Assembly (NCBI RefSeq): GCF_910596095.1
Contig: NC_056550.1
Span: 25,783,001 to 25,847,000, forward strand
Direction: 5' to 3'
DNA from: Thunnus maccoyii
Lineage: Eukaryota; Chordata; Actinopteri; Scombriformes; Scombridae
DNA length: 64,000 nucleotides
Both the position numbers and the translations under genes were made by a program. The notes under the pieces are model-generated. The model was given only the letters and a program-made list of their open reading frames with translations, made no database searches and was not told the DNA's origin. Positions 1 to 12,537 of this stretch are shown in pieces; positions within the stretch are counted from its first letter, which is position 1, and the number at the start of each line of letters is the position of its first letter.

Positions 1-114
1 AAACCAGAAAATATTCATATTTAAGAGGCAGGAACCAGATAATGTAAGAATTAATCAATTAATCAATTTTCTGTTGATCAACTAAACAATTAATCAACTA
101 ATCATTGCAGCTCT
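1..114 (+). repeat. Partial GCTGCAACTAA short repeat (right end)
   Basis: Begins within the element (AAACCAGAAAATATTCATAT) at the window edge and ends in the terminal ATCATTGCAGCTCT. It is the same family as the copy at 28956-29295. Confidence 0.7.
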
Positions 115-3100
115 AATACTAAGTTAGTGAAAGTAGGTGTAGTTTGTGGTTAAGCTGATCATCTACTGTATCTACTGGTTTCACTGGAATAGAAAACTAA
201 TGAGAAACTATCAAAAATATTGCCACAAAGATTGATCGGTGCATCTTATGAGGATATTCCTTCGTCTCCTGGTTTGTACGATGATACTTAAAGACTTTTC
301 CTGAAACCTTTGCCACAAAGTTTTATTATATAATGGACGTGGAAACAATGTCATTTGTTTCAATTGCATAACGTATTTAGCATCTTTTTGGCTAATCCTA
401 ACAATACCTTACAGAGAATGCTGTCAACTTATTTTATGAATGAGTTCCATTTACTGCCCATTTCTCAGAAGTAGCAGGATTACATGAGGCTCCGTTCGGG
501 TTCCTGAGATCTATTCCTGGTTGTTGTTGGCAGCACAAACTGGAAGCTGTAATCACAGTCTCTTGAGTAATCAGGCACTAGGGTAGATAGTTTATTTATT
601 AGCCAACAAGGGTTAAAAATACTTTACATGGACATTATAGCACTATATATCCTTATAATGTGTGTTTCATTACCTCAGACAATAAACTCTGGCTAACATG
701 AGGAGTCTGTGTATGTTTGGTTTTCAGGCAAGATCATATTTATGGCTGTGTTTATGATCAAACCACCTCCCTGTCAGCAAAACGATTACTTGATTAATCA
801 TTTAGTCCATTGACAGAAAATTAATCAACAAGTATTTTAATATTTGATTAAATGTTTTGAGTCATTTTTTAAGAAAAAATGTCCTGAGTCTCTGATTTTT
901 GCTTCTCAAATGTGAATATTTTCTGGTTTCTTTAGTCTTCTGTGACAATAAACTAAATATCTTTGGGTTGTGGACTGCTGGTTGGGACAAAAGAATAAAT
1001 TTGAGGACGTCATCTTGGTGATCAACATTTTTTACTGTTTTCTGACATTTGATAGACAAACGACTGATTCATTAATCAAGAAAATACTAATCAGTTGCAG
1101 CCTTAATCAGTAACTCTCTAGAAGTATGATTGAATGACACTTATTAACACTATATTGCATTTAATAGCAATATTGAACAAGAAAACATTAGTGAAAAGGT
1201 TTTAAACTCAGGGCTAACATTAGCTGGTTAGCTAGCAGCGCTGTTGATTAATTAGCGTAAAGAAGGCTCACAAACATGTAAGCTAGCTGCTGTTTTTATT
1301 GACACTATTTAGCTCTTGACTCTGTAAAAAATAAATCTCCTTATGTCCATCTCCTGTTTCACAGCTGATTTGTTTGGACAAAAACAATAATTTAGCTACA
1401 GCAAAGGACAACAAGCTAACGCTAATGTTAATTACTTGTGGGTTATAGTTAAAACCTCTGATGCTAAAGTCTCTTCAAATTCTGAAGCTCAAAGTCATTT
1501 ACAAATTCATTTAAGTCAAACTGTTTTATGGTGTGAGCTAGTGATTGGTTATTCATACCTCACACTGCGGTTAACGACATTTCTACACGACTTCCAGAGC
1601 GATACAACGAAGAGTTTTCTAGCTGGAAGGAGCCAAGTAGCCTAAACAGAGAGGTGGGTCTGTGCGCAGCAGGCAGAGTTAAATGTGAATAAAAACATAA
1701 AGAAAAGTGACTTTTGTTTACATATATTTATATATATATATATATTATTAAGGCTAATTAAAAACACTTATTGAGAAAATAGAATTTAACAGTTTCTAAA
1801 ACCATCCAATCTTGAACACTTGAGGGAACATAAGCCTCCTCAAGTTGAACAGGCACAGTGCCTCTTACTTACAAGTCAGAGACTGTTAATTATGCACTTC
1901 TGACATGATACACAATGTGAATTAGGATATTTATTTCAGTTATTAGCAAGCTAACTATACTATAATACATATAAAGTACAGTCTGGCATTCTAAGTTTCA
2001 TTTAAACTCAACCAATAGGATTATTTCTGTCAGTGTATATCTCCAGGAAACATTTGTCTGACCAAAACTCCAATCAGGAGCCTTTTCCAAGGTGTAGTGT
2101 AAAAAAACCCTGAAAATGTTCTCTTTAATCCACGTTTCAGATTTGACAGGCCTCTGGCTTTTCCTCTGCACAGTTATCCTGACTACTCAGTAAACCTGCC
2201 TCTTGAACAAGCCCCTGCATTGGTTTCAGGCCCTTTGACTGCTCTGACAGGGCCCAGTACTCCAGGTTCAGGTTCAGGTTTCTTTGTTTGTACCTGTTGG
2301 TTCACAGTAGACAAGGCATCCATCTTGATACACATTTTACAAACAACACAGACAACAGACAGACATGATAAAAGTGATCAAGGCTCCAATGATCAGGATT
2401 TAAAAATAAAAAAATAACAATAAAAACCACTAAGCTAAACAACCACTAGAATAAATAAAGTAAAATGTAGATAAAATAAATATAGCATCTGTGCAATGTT
2501 GCTACCATGCTTGCATGTTTCCAGCTAATCAATCTGCCTCACCACAGATTACAGCATGACTCTGCACGCAAGATCATTTACAAGGAACGCCAGAAGAAGC
2601 ATGAAAGCAAATGCCAGATATAATGGAAGTTAAGGCGTGGCAGATGCTATTAAACTAATAGATACTGAGTGCATCAGAAGAGAAAATAAGTTCTCCCAGA
2701 GACTCTATGTTCGGACCTGGACACCAGCACTGCAGCTTTCTGTCAAACTGTGCTCCGTTTACTTATTAAACATGGCTATCGTGTGCTACATTCTCGTTTA
2801 CACAAAACTTTGTTTGCATGTGTCTACAATCTCGATAACACCGTATCTGCACTTGAGTGATATGAGCGATATGAGCTAAAGCCTTTCTTTGTGCTGGTTA
2901 TCTGTTCATCGTGCTTATCAAAACGTTTTTAAGACGAACAACAGGTGAACTTCCAGTCACGGTTGTGCTCGCACAGTGGCAGGTATACAGCAGGTGATTA
3001 GAATAAAGGGTTAACATCTTCCTCTTGTGTGGGTGGGGTGATTAAAGACACACGTCTCAAAATAAGAATCCAGACCTTGCGGGTCAGGACCTTGATCGCA

Positions 3101-3433
3101 GTGCTTTCACCTTTCTGTCTGCCTGCTTTGACAACCACATTCATGCACATCACACTTCCTCCAGTTATGTAACAGGTTACCATCTATCCAGACTTAACCA
3201 AATGTTGAACACTAATCCCTGAATGGCAGCTGATCAAGAGCAATTGATTTCAAAAGAGTAGTTAAAGCAGAGATAATAAGGAATAAAGTCCATTGACATC
3301 AAGTATCTTTAAAGGCACATGTGTGTGTCATAAAGGCTCTACGACACTTCTCTTAATGTTTTCTTCACCCTACCCTTAACTCTAAACCACTCTGCTACTC
3401 ATTCTGTCAACACAGAACAACAGAAATGCTCTC
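115..3433. other. Spacer downstream of smim36
   Basis: Apart from the short repeat at 781-1103, a (TA)n stretch at 1727-1746 and a GCTAGC/TTAGC-rich patch at 1215-1290, I see no gene, no recognisable exon and no named element. Short ORFs here look random. Confidence 0.5.
781..1103 (-). repeat. GCTGCAACTAA short repeat, minus orientation
   Basis: Ends in AGTTGCAGCCT and carries the family's inner stretch (CTGGTTTCTTTAGTCTTCTG) in reverse. The ORF covering it (862-1059) is an artefact of the repeat. Confidence 0.75.
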
Positions 3434-3439
3434 TTTATT
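3434..3439 (-). terminator. Candidate polyadenylation signal for smim36
   Basis: The minus strand reads AATAAA here, about 265 bases beyond the stop codon. It is a reasonable 3' end for a short 3' UTR. The hexamer is common in AT-rich DNA, so support is weak. Confidence 0.3.
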
Positions 3440-3703
3440 CCTTGTGCTTTATCAGTTGTGACATCTCCTCTCCAGAGCAGACTGCAGGCTTTGGCTTGAG
3501 ATCCTTGAGAGGGATTTCACGTGCATACACACAGCACTTAAAGACATTAAACACATGTCACTCTCCCTTACCGTCCGAGTCTGGTCCTGTGTAGGTCAAA
3601 TCCTAGCATTGTCCGAAGCAGCAAGCAGCAATAAAACAAGGAAATATAAAAAAAAGAAATGTATGTACAAAAAAAAAGAGTCAGTTATGTACAAGAGTCT
3701 CGC

Positions 3704-4260
<557 letters not shown>

Positions 4261-4396
4261 GTGGCTTTGTGGTAAAAATACTTTAATCCGCGCCACTCCT
4301 CAGTGGTAACTCAGCAACTGTGACAGATTCTGTTATATCATCTGCTTGCAAGTGCACATTAATTACTCTGTATGTGGCGTATTTGAGTGCATGTTT

Positions 4397-4398
<2 letters not shown>

Positions 4399-4442
<44 letters not shown>
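4399..4442 (+). repeat. (GT)22 microsatellite
   Basis: Perfect GT dinucleotide run of 44 bases, about 400 bases upstream of the smim36 start. It is likely polymorphic in length and able to form Z-DNA. Confidence 0.97.
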
Positions 4443-4444
<2 letters not shown>

Positions 4445-6899
4445 TGTAATCTTAATCTTGATTGTGAGTGGGGATTGACGGAGGAAGCCATCTGGCTAAA
4501 TAGAGGCCAGAGAGCACAACTAAAAAGCCACTCAGAAAATGCTGGCATGATACCAAAAGTTTTAATTTAACCACACAAGGTGAAATCTTTTTTTTCCAAA
4601 ATCTGTGACCTCATATAATTTTTTTTTTTTAACATGTAATCCCAGCAGATTACCAGCTGCCTTTGTACTCTGTGTGTCAGACTCCTGGTTGTGCTCCACT
4701 GAAGCAACGAAGACGGGATTATCACAGCGGACAGCAATATAATCTCCGTCGATACATGACAATACAGGGCATGTGTGAAGGTGCATGCTGGTGTGCAGGC
4801 AGGTGGGGTGAGGTGAGCACACACCTTCTTATAAAAATGACACTTTCAGTTTCAGTTGCATGTGTTTGTCTCAACAAGTCATTTCTACTTGTTTGAGATT
4901 ATTGTGAGACTGATGGACAGCAGAGGGCAGCAGTTAGCAACAGTTGGAGGAGAATCATCTGCAGAGCTAGAGGTTGAACTTTGACCAGACAAAACTAATA
5001 CATTCAAGTCCTAAGCAGGTTTTAAGAATGCAATATGTTGGTACTGGAAATTAAGTATCCTCAAAGAGTCAGTATGGATATAAAATGTTTGATTTTTGAG
5101 TGTGCTTTTGATGGAGGCTTGTCCCAAAATGCAATGCACAAAGGAAGCTGAGACACTATTCCAGCTGCAAAAAAATGACTGTAGATGGTGATTAAAAGGT
5201 TTTAAATAAGTAAAGAGTGAGTGGCAGTGTCTGTCAGCAGATGTCTTGTGTCGTTTCCAGTTTGTATAAAACAGTAAAGTACATTTCTTGACGTTATACT
5301 AACTGTGGAAATGAAAATGTCTGTATAAGTTTCATTCAGTTCTTCCCAAAAACAGTGTTTACTGCTTAAACCAAACCATTCGAGTTGAAATACTCTTGAG
5401 TGTCATCTCTATAATCTTTTACACATTCAGACTGACATGTTTGCTATTATTTTGGAAACTTTCAAGTCATGATTACGGTTTAAAATTCCTCCATTACAAG
5501 CAGACAAATGAATGCCTATCTGATTTTGTGAGCGTAATGTTTTACAAAAATTCATATTTTGATCCAATATATCAAGTCTTGACGTCTTGAGTTCTCACTT
5601 GAGACAGTTTTGGTGCTCTAGCTCAGCACTTAAGGCACTTAAAGTGAGAATAAAACATCCTCTACAATATGTTGCTAAGAACAATATCTTCCTTCAGGGG
5701 TTTTGGATCTTTTACATCTTAAATTCTTATAATAATGATAATTGGCGATTTAACTGAATATTTAAAAAGCCTCAAACACCGCAGTTGATCCTGAACTCTA
5801 AAACCTACAGAGGAGAACAGCACCAACGAGGATTATTCCTGCAGCACAAAAAGTATTCATAACATAAACAAGGAGAGCATGAAATCAACCACTAATCTGC
5901 TCCAGGTCCCCTGCAGAACAAACTCTGTCAGTCGTGATGTTTCCTGTCTCCTGGTGTGTAACACTCAGAGTAGGCAGCAGATGGACATCTGCACATACAG
6001 CGCAGAATGACCTCAGTCCTCCTCGCTTGAGTTTTACGCCTGTAATCCCTCTATATGTTCAGGAAACCGATGCCAGAAGCAAAAAAGGCTTGACCCCGAT
6101 CCTGCCTGGCCTCCTCTGAGCTCCTGAGGGGGGGTCGGGAGGGTTGTGTCGGGCTAACATGCGGCGACCTGCGCTGTCACTGACGAATCATCCGTCAAAG
6201 AGAGATGATGACCTCTGTGCGTCACTGAGCCTGGTCCCACTCCAGAAGTCGACATCTGGACGAGTCAAAGTGCACTCTACATACTGCAGTTAGCGATGAC
6301 TGCATCATTTCCACTTAGTGTATTTCATAACACATGTCAGTATTTTCTCATGATTTATTGTCTTTCATGTAACAATGGATTTATATTACATAAATCTGGA
6401 TTAAATGTCAAATAATCTCTCTCATTCGCATTAAAAAATCGAGACGGACATGACTAGATATATTTCTGTCTCAAGGTTCGTAAACGTTTGTATAATTTAT
6501 GACTTAAGTTCATTTTTAAGAGGCTGCTTAGGATGAATCACACCCCAGAGAAGATGAATGATGAGATATCATTTTTATATTGGTGTTGTAAGAAGTCAAT
6601 AAGAAGCTTTTTGCATGTCTTTCTCTTTTTGTTTCAGAAATTGTTTATATTTTATCTTTGCATACACACAGTATATCTTTAACAAATGAGTTTATTAGGC
6701 ACTACAAGACAGAAAAGTTTATATACTGTAGATTCAGAACTATAAGAATATATCACCACTCAATGAAAATTTACTGTTTTGGCAACTGTGTCATAACTCT
6801 CTGAGCTCTTCAGCTATTTGCCTCTTGACAAGACTTGCTGCAATACTGAAGAGAAAGCAAGAAATTCATAGAATTTGTGCAGGAACGCAGTGCTTAGCT
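4443..6899. other. Spacer with no recognised feature
   Basis: AT-rich unique-looking sequence with poly-T tracts. 6110-6260 is somewhat GC-richer with CpGs (GGCTAACATGCGGCGACC) but has no ORF or motif I can name. Confidence 0.4.
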
Positions 6900-7290
6900 A
6901 GCTTGTTGTGCAACATATCACAACCTCATGATTTTATACTACTTTATAAAGAACTTCAGTACAAATGCTAAGTGGTGCTCAATGATGTCTGCCTTACACA
7001 GAACTACTCTCCGGAGACTGAAAACGTCATCGCTGTTATCAGTCTTTGGAGCCGTTTCTAAACAAACTAACGTGACCAAACTCGTCATAATGAAGGAACA
7101 TGTCAGCCAGTGCAGCGCTGTGACTCACTGATGTGTTTTTAATAGTTTTTGGACAATAATGGAGGTCTACGGCACACAGAGGAATAAGATATATCAGGCT
7201 TTGGATGCGCACGCGATACTTGCAAGTAGATCAGTTCATTGTTGGTTTGGCTCTGTGCATGAGATTTGTTCATAATAGGAAAAATACAGA
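6900..7290 (-). repeat. Dispersed repeat, family A (minus copy)
   Basis: The segment with ACTACTCTCCGGAGACTGAA, TCTTTGGAGCCGTTTCTAAA and ATAATGAAGGAACATGTCAG recurs at 35500-35710 (same orientation) and at 34060-34338 with 35411-35500 (opposite orientation). Three related copies in one window show it is a dispersed element. The type is unknown. Confidence 0.7.
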
Positions 7291-8570
7291 AAATTGCCTT
7301 ATTGTTAAAGGTTCTTTTTGTTCTTTTTAGATCCTACAAGAAAACTCGACTGAGCGACTTTAAGGTACTAATCATGTCAGCATATTCCAAAACAAACTAC
7401 GATCCAGCGACACTCTTTTTCCCATCTGAGCATTTTATGAACTTTGAGTTTCACAAAGAGACTATTATAATAGAAATTATGTTTTGTTTTATTTGATTTT
7501 GTGTGTGTATCTTTGTGTAGTATGTTTGTCATTGTGTGTATCTATTTGTCCCTTTTTCAGCTATTGTTGTGGTGCATTGCATTTCACTTGAGAGTTTAAA
7601 GATGAGAAGGGATACGGTATGATTTGTCAATAAAAAACAGTAAAAAAAAAAAATCAAGACAAGAACAAGAAAGAGTAGAACTTGTAAAGGATTGATTTTC
7701 AGTTTTAAAGATAAAGAGCTCTAAAAACAGCAGCGAGTTGAAGAGGAAGAGTGGACTTTCTGTCTTGGGGATGTTTGTGTTGTGGTCTCGGGGCATGATT
7801 AGCTCAGAGGATGTAATAGGTTTGTCTGTGTGTATACCAGGCCTCTTGGGTGGAGTTTCTCCTGCTCATATCTGGGAGCTAGATCTTCCCCAGCGCCAGA
7901 CTCTGGTGCCAGCGAGTCCAGCAGCCTCGGTGGGACGTAGAGACTGACAGCGGGGAGAGATGGGAAAGGATGTGTTGACAAATCCTGCAGGAGCCTTCAG
8001 CTGTTTGACTGTATGAGCTGAGGATTTGTCTCCGCTTTACATTCATCCTCGGTCTCTCAGGCCTGTAGCTCCAACAGGTTGTTTGTTTGCTTTCACAGCG
8101 TGGCGTCTCCCCCCTGCGGTGATCCCTCCCCCTCGATCACACACATCCTGACCTTGCCTCTGCTCTCCCACCATCAACCGGCCGAAAAACAAATGGGGAG
8201 CAAGAAACATGCTGAGTTCCTTCTACTTTGACCTTTTGATGTGAACTTAGAGAAAACACTTTGGTTTTTAAAGCTTGTAGCTTTATCTCACAGACAGAGC
8301 GACAGTGTTTTGAATGATAAAACTACGACAGATTAGGCTTTTTTTTTGCATTGTTGTTCCCAATCTTTCCATCCCCTCATCTAAGGTGTGTCCAAGTCTA
8401 AGAGCAGGCTTAAAACCCTGCTGCCTTCTAATGTTGTGTTTATTTATTTATCGTCCCCAATGATTGGCTCTAATTTTGTACATATGACTACATTTTCATT
8501 TTCTCTTTTAGATTTCAGCAGATTTCTCTTTCTCTCAGCCTTATTAAGCTTTATAGTGACTTTCAGCTCA
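7291..8570. other. Spacer with no recognised feature
   Basis: No coding pattern or repeat family could be assigned. The 7740-8160 part is of more even base composition and may be conserved non-coding sequence, but nothing specific supports this. Confidence 0.35.
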
Positions 8571-8571
8571 T

Positions 8572-9190
8572 TGTTTAAAGGCGCAGTGCGTGGAACTTGC
8601 AGTCTGCAACCTCACCGCTACATGCTAAATAAATCCTACACACTGCAGCTGCAGCGTCCAGCTGTAACTTTACTTTTTTTACTTTTGGTTCACTCTCAGA
8701 GCTCTTATAGCATCGTTTTGGGCCGCAGCACGCAGCTGTTTTCAGAGAAAAAGGTCTAAAAAGCCACTTTACGCTACCTCCTCAGCACCAAACTGCAAAC
8801 AGACACAGTTAGCTGTAGACTAGCTGGTGAACATAGTGGAGCGTTTAGCAGCTAAAGTGCCAGATATTTCCCTCAGGAGTTGGTAGAGAGCAGAAGCAGC
8901 TAAAAGGGAGTGAATATTAGACTTACATTCACCAGGTGGACAGAAACACATTTTTGTGATTATATCTCTTGAAACGTCTAAACTGGTATTCGCTTGTACT
9001 GGTAATGTAGTGAGTTTATCAGAGCTTTTTATCTGAACACAACTTCTTGCTGATGCTGGAATGAAGCAGAGGAGAGACTGCCAAAAGCCAAATCAGCGAA
9101 CTAAAGGATGATAAAACGCTCCATGGTGTAGAGGAAAACTAGAGCCTGGTGATAGTTCTTTGGCTGATGAAACAGATGCAGTTTAAATGT
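8572..9190 (+). mobile_element. Probable non-autonomous DNA element remnant
   Basis: Starts with TTTAAAGGCGCAGTGCGTGG and contains AATCCTACACACTGCAGCTG at about 8630, the reverse-complement-like partner, so a deleted copy with terminal inverted repeats is likely at 8572-8655. The sequence to about 9190 resembles interior parts of similar teleost elements. The classification is from memory and uncertain. Confidence 0.45.
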
Positions 9191-10320
9191 ATTCTTTAAA
9201 AGTACACAGAGGGGTTTAGGTGCAAAATGTTGTCGGTGAGGCGATAACAGGCTTTTTAAGGACTTTGTACTTGTCTATAGCACCTCCCTGAGGGTAAAAG
9301 CTTAAAGTTTAAATACAAAGTGTACTTTGGGAAGAACTTTGTCCTCTGTATTTATTTCATAAAAGTGTATTTACTATTTTTGCTTTATTACTATTACATT
9401 AATAATATATAAAGCTATATTTTTAACAGAACTCTGCAGGGATTTCTGTAGTAAGTGACCCCAGATATTTAAAATAAAGACAATTTCCAAAGGAGATCAT
9501 TTGGTTAATTTGTTTTTAGCTACAGTAAATGTTAACTAAGCTACTTAATTTGCAGTACAGATACATTCTGTGGTCTTCGCAGGTCTCCTCTGTCATGGAT
9601 GGGAAAGAAAATGTTAAGTCACGCTGAAAAGAAAGCTAATATTACTAGCTTCAGAGAATAACACTGAAAAAGAAAAGTTCAAAAAGCTTCTCAGTTACAG
9701 TTACACAACTACACAATAGTTCTGGTTACAGCCACTGTCCATGCTCTTTAAATGGGAGTAGTTCCAGTCTCCTTTACTGGGTAAAAGGGGGAATATTTGT
9801 CAGTCTGAAGTGGCCTGTAGGGCAGAGGGCACTGAGGAGAGGAGAGGGGGGGGGGCGGGAGCGGTTTGTGGTGAACGTGATCCTCCGTCTCCTTTGTGTC
9901 TTCGGGCTGTTTGAGATACTGCAGAGACGTTCCATGAGGTCAGCAAGGAGGTGCTGTTACACAACCAGGAGACAGCTGAGGACTGTGAGCTGAGACTCCG
10001 TCACAGACTCTGAGGTGCAGGCAGGCGAGGAATGGTCACAATATATAAAAGCAAGAATGGTTATAATTTTTCAAATGTGAGACTATATTTGGTGAATATG
10101 AACATATATGGTTTGATATTGTTTGGAGCCTTTTGTAAAAAGGTGTATGAAGTTTGGATGATTGAGCGTTTAGGAACTATGTCAGGGCCCCCAGACTCTG
10201 AAAACAGCCTCCCTGTTGAAATTTACACTTTACTTTAAGTTTGTGGTATAAAGACATTTAATAAATGGTTTGTAACACAACATTATATAGTTAGAAGCAG
10301 ATTTAAGTGTTTGCAGCTTA
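9191..10320. other. Spacer with a G-rich patch
   Basis: No gene seen. Around 9835-10030 is a GC-richer patch with a run of G at 9847-9854. It has no ORF or splice pattern that I would call. Confidence 0.35.
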
Positions 10321-10377
10321 TGGTCGGCGCCATATTTTCTGTTTGGAGCCATGGCCTTCCAAATAAGGAGCGCAGGG

Positions 10378-10755
10378 TGTTGCCTTTCACGCTCTGGAAA
10401 CACGCCCCGCTACTTTTGACCCAAGCTAACGCTAGCTTACTGGGAACACTGTGCGCTGCAAGCCTGGGCTAACATTAGCTACTTTAGCTAAATTGTGTTA
10501 ACAGGGCAGGTATTGTAATCAAGTAACATAAAACTTATCAAGATATTGCAACAATAGTCTGACTCAGTCCTGTTGCCTTTCACGCTCTGGAAACACGCCC
10601 TGCTACCTCGGACCCAAGCTAACGCTAGCTTACTGGGAACACCAAGCGCTGCACACTTGGGCTAACGTTAGCTAAATTGTGCTAACAGGGCAGGTATCAT
10701 AATCAAGGAACATTAAACTTAGTGAATTAGTGCGACGATAGTCGGACTCAGTGTG
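10378..10755 (+). repeat. Tandem duplication, unit about 193 bp, two copies
   Basis: Unit 1 (10378-10570) starts TGTTGCCTTTCACGCTCTGG and ends GACTCAGTCC. Unit 2 starts at 10571 with the same words and reaches GGACTCAGTG at about 10750. The copies differ by point changes and small deletions. They contain the CTAACGCTAGCTTACTGGGA stretch. Confidence 0.9.
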
Positions 10756-11037
10756 AGTCCAGGAGCCAGCTGTCAATCACAATCAACACCCACATAGAAC
10801 ACATCAAAGCTACTGTAAGTCTTCACATCTTATTAACGGAGCAATAATTTACAAAAATGACCACCAGCACACTTATTAGAGAGCCTGAATTTAGATTTTG
10901 AGACCATAATGACTCGTTGGGAAAAAATTTTTAAAAATATGGGATGGAATATGATTTCTGGAGAGAAGTTGACTCTTTTTGAATGGGAGTCAGTTGGATG
11001 ACATGGTCCCTGCAAAAACAATAAAAACCATGCATTA

Positions 11038-11735
11038 CCGACAGCCATGGATTAACAGTAATGTCCGTGCAGCTCTCCATGCACGGACCTTCACCTCCGG
11101 CTCACCGGAGGAATACAAACAGACTTAGAACAACAATCAAACAGGCAAAGAGGGAATACAGTCAACAGATGGAGTCCAACAACCCGCGGCACTTGTGGCA
11201 AGAACTCAAAGCTATTACAGATTTCAGGGGAAAATAAACGAACTCAATTGCTTTTATGCCTATTTTCCAATGTCCTGCCCCTCTCCCACTCCTGCTGATG
11301 ACCACCTGATGACCACCGCTGCCTTCCCGTAATGCCCCTCCCTCCACTGAAAACCTGAGCTGACCCCCCCATCCCCTCACCCCTCCTCCGCCATCGCCGC
11401 AGACCAGGACTCTCCCCTCTCCATCACTGAGGCTGTTGGACGAGGCGGCCTTCAGGGACGAGGTGACCATCTCCAAAACCAAAGAGGTCATTGTGGATTA
11501 CAGGAGGTGGGGAGCAGCGGGGGGGGGGGTTCTTGAACCCTGACATAGGCTAGCCACACCACTACTGTCGTTAAAAAGGCCCAACAGCGTCTGTACGGCC
11601 TCAGGCGCCTAAAGAAATTTGGCCTGAGGCCCCAAATCCTCAGGGACTTCTACTTTACTGTTTCTGTAATGGCGTATCCAAGCCAAAGAATTTCACACAA
11701 GTATACTTGTACAACCGGAGTGACAATAAACATCT
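11038..11735 (+). mobile_element. L2/CR1-type LINE remnant, internally deleted
   Basis: The first part translates to PWINSNVRAALHARTFTSGS and onward, the linker between endonuclease and reverse transcriptase in CR1/L2-like elements. The end translates to AQQRLYGLRRLKKFGLRPQI, then LRDFY, the C-terminal reverse-transcriptase region, followed by a 3' tail (CAATAAACATCTTGAGTC) at about 11727. Between them most of the polymerase is missing (deletion near 11225-11430), and frames are broken by shifts and a 10-12 base G run. It is dead. Which clade (L2, Rex1 or other) is uncertain. Confidence 0.7.
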
Positions 11736-12241
11736 TGAGTCTTGAATCTATTTAATGAGTCTACAGTCTCTGAGGTACAAATCATTTCAGGGGTAGAAAA
11801 AGAAGAAGAAGCAACAAGGCTCCAGATGATAATAAAAATACATGTGTCAAACCATGGTGACATACCACAAATCTCACTTCAACTATCCTCCTCTATCAGC
11901 GGCCCCTGAGTCTGATGATGACGTACGCTGAATTATCTCATCTCATACCTAAAGTAGAAGACTGGAGGCGGGTGGGGTCGCACCTCTCGGACAGTGGCGG
12001 GTGACGGACGGGCCGAGGATCTCGCAGATCTGATAAAGGCCCGAAGAGAGCCCTTTCCTTCCTGAGTGGTGGACTGTTTGTGTTAGAGCGTTCTGCGTCT
12101 CTTCTTCTGGGTGTGGGAACCTGCTCCTCCCAGACTTCATGGTTTCCTCTCGTCAAGGACCCACAACCAGCATGTATGTCATTCAGCGTCCAACTGAACC
12201 AGAAGGATTATACAGACCATTAAAAACCTGCTGAAATCTGT

Positions 12242-12537
12242 TTATGTTAAAGGGGTATTGCATGTTAGATAAATATTCAATGGACATAATTTCTTCTTTG
12301 TTGTTGTTGTATGGGCACAATAGGCACAATGCATCTGTAAATTATGGAGAGAAATACATATTTATGTATTTATCGCTCTATCTTGAGCTGTTAATACAAG
12401 TATGAAACATATCTATTTATATATGTGTTTGTCTCATGAATGTTTCTTGTTCTCTTGAAAAAGAAATCTCAATCTCAATAAGACTAACTGATTAAATAAA
12501 GTTTAAATAAAAAAACAAACAAAAATACTATATAATT
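12242..12537 (+). repeat. Probable LINE 3' tail fragment
   Basis: Ends with AATCTCAATAAGACTAACTG then ATTAAATAAAGTTTAAATAA and an A-rich run, resembling the simple 3' ends of teleost L2-like LINEs. No coding part remains. Confidence 0.4.

Noticed and set aside
1..3433. Exons of MMD, the expected left-hand neighbour
   Set aside because: No multi-pass membrane segment of that family is visible; it probably lies outside the window.
11162..11491. 109-residue minus ORF with glycine-rich stretch
   Set aside because: It is antisense to the LINE remnant and reads through its low-complexity joint.
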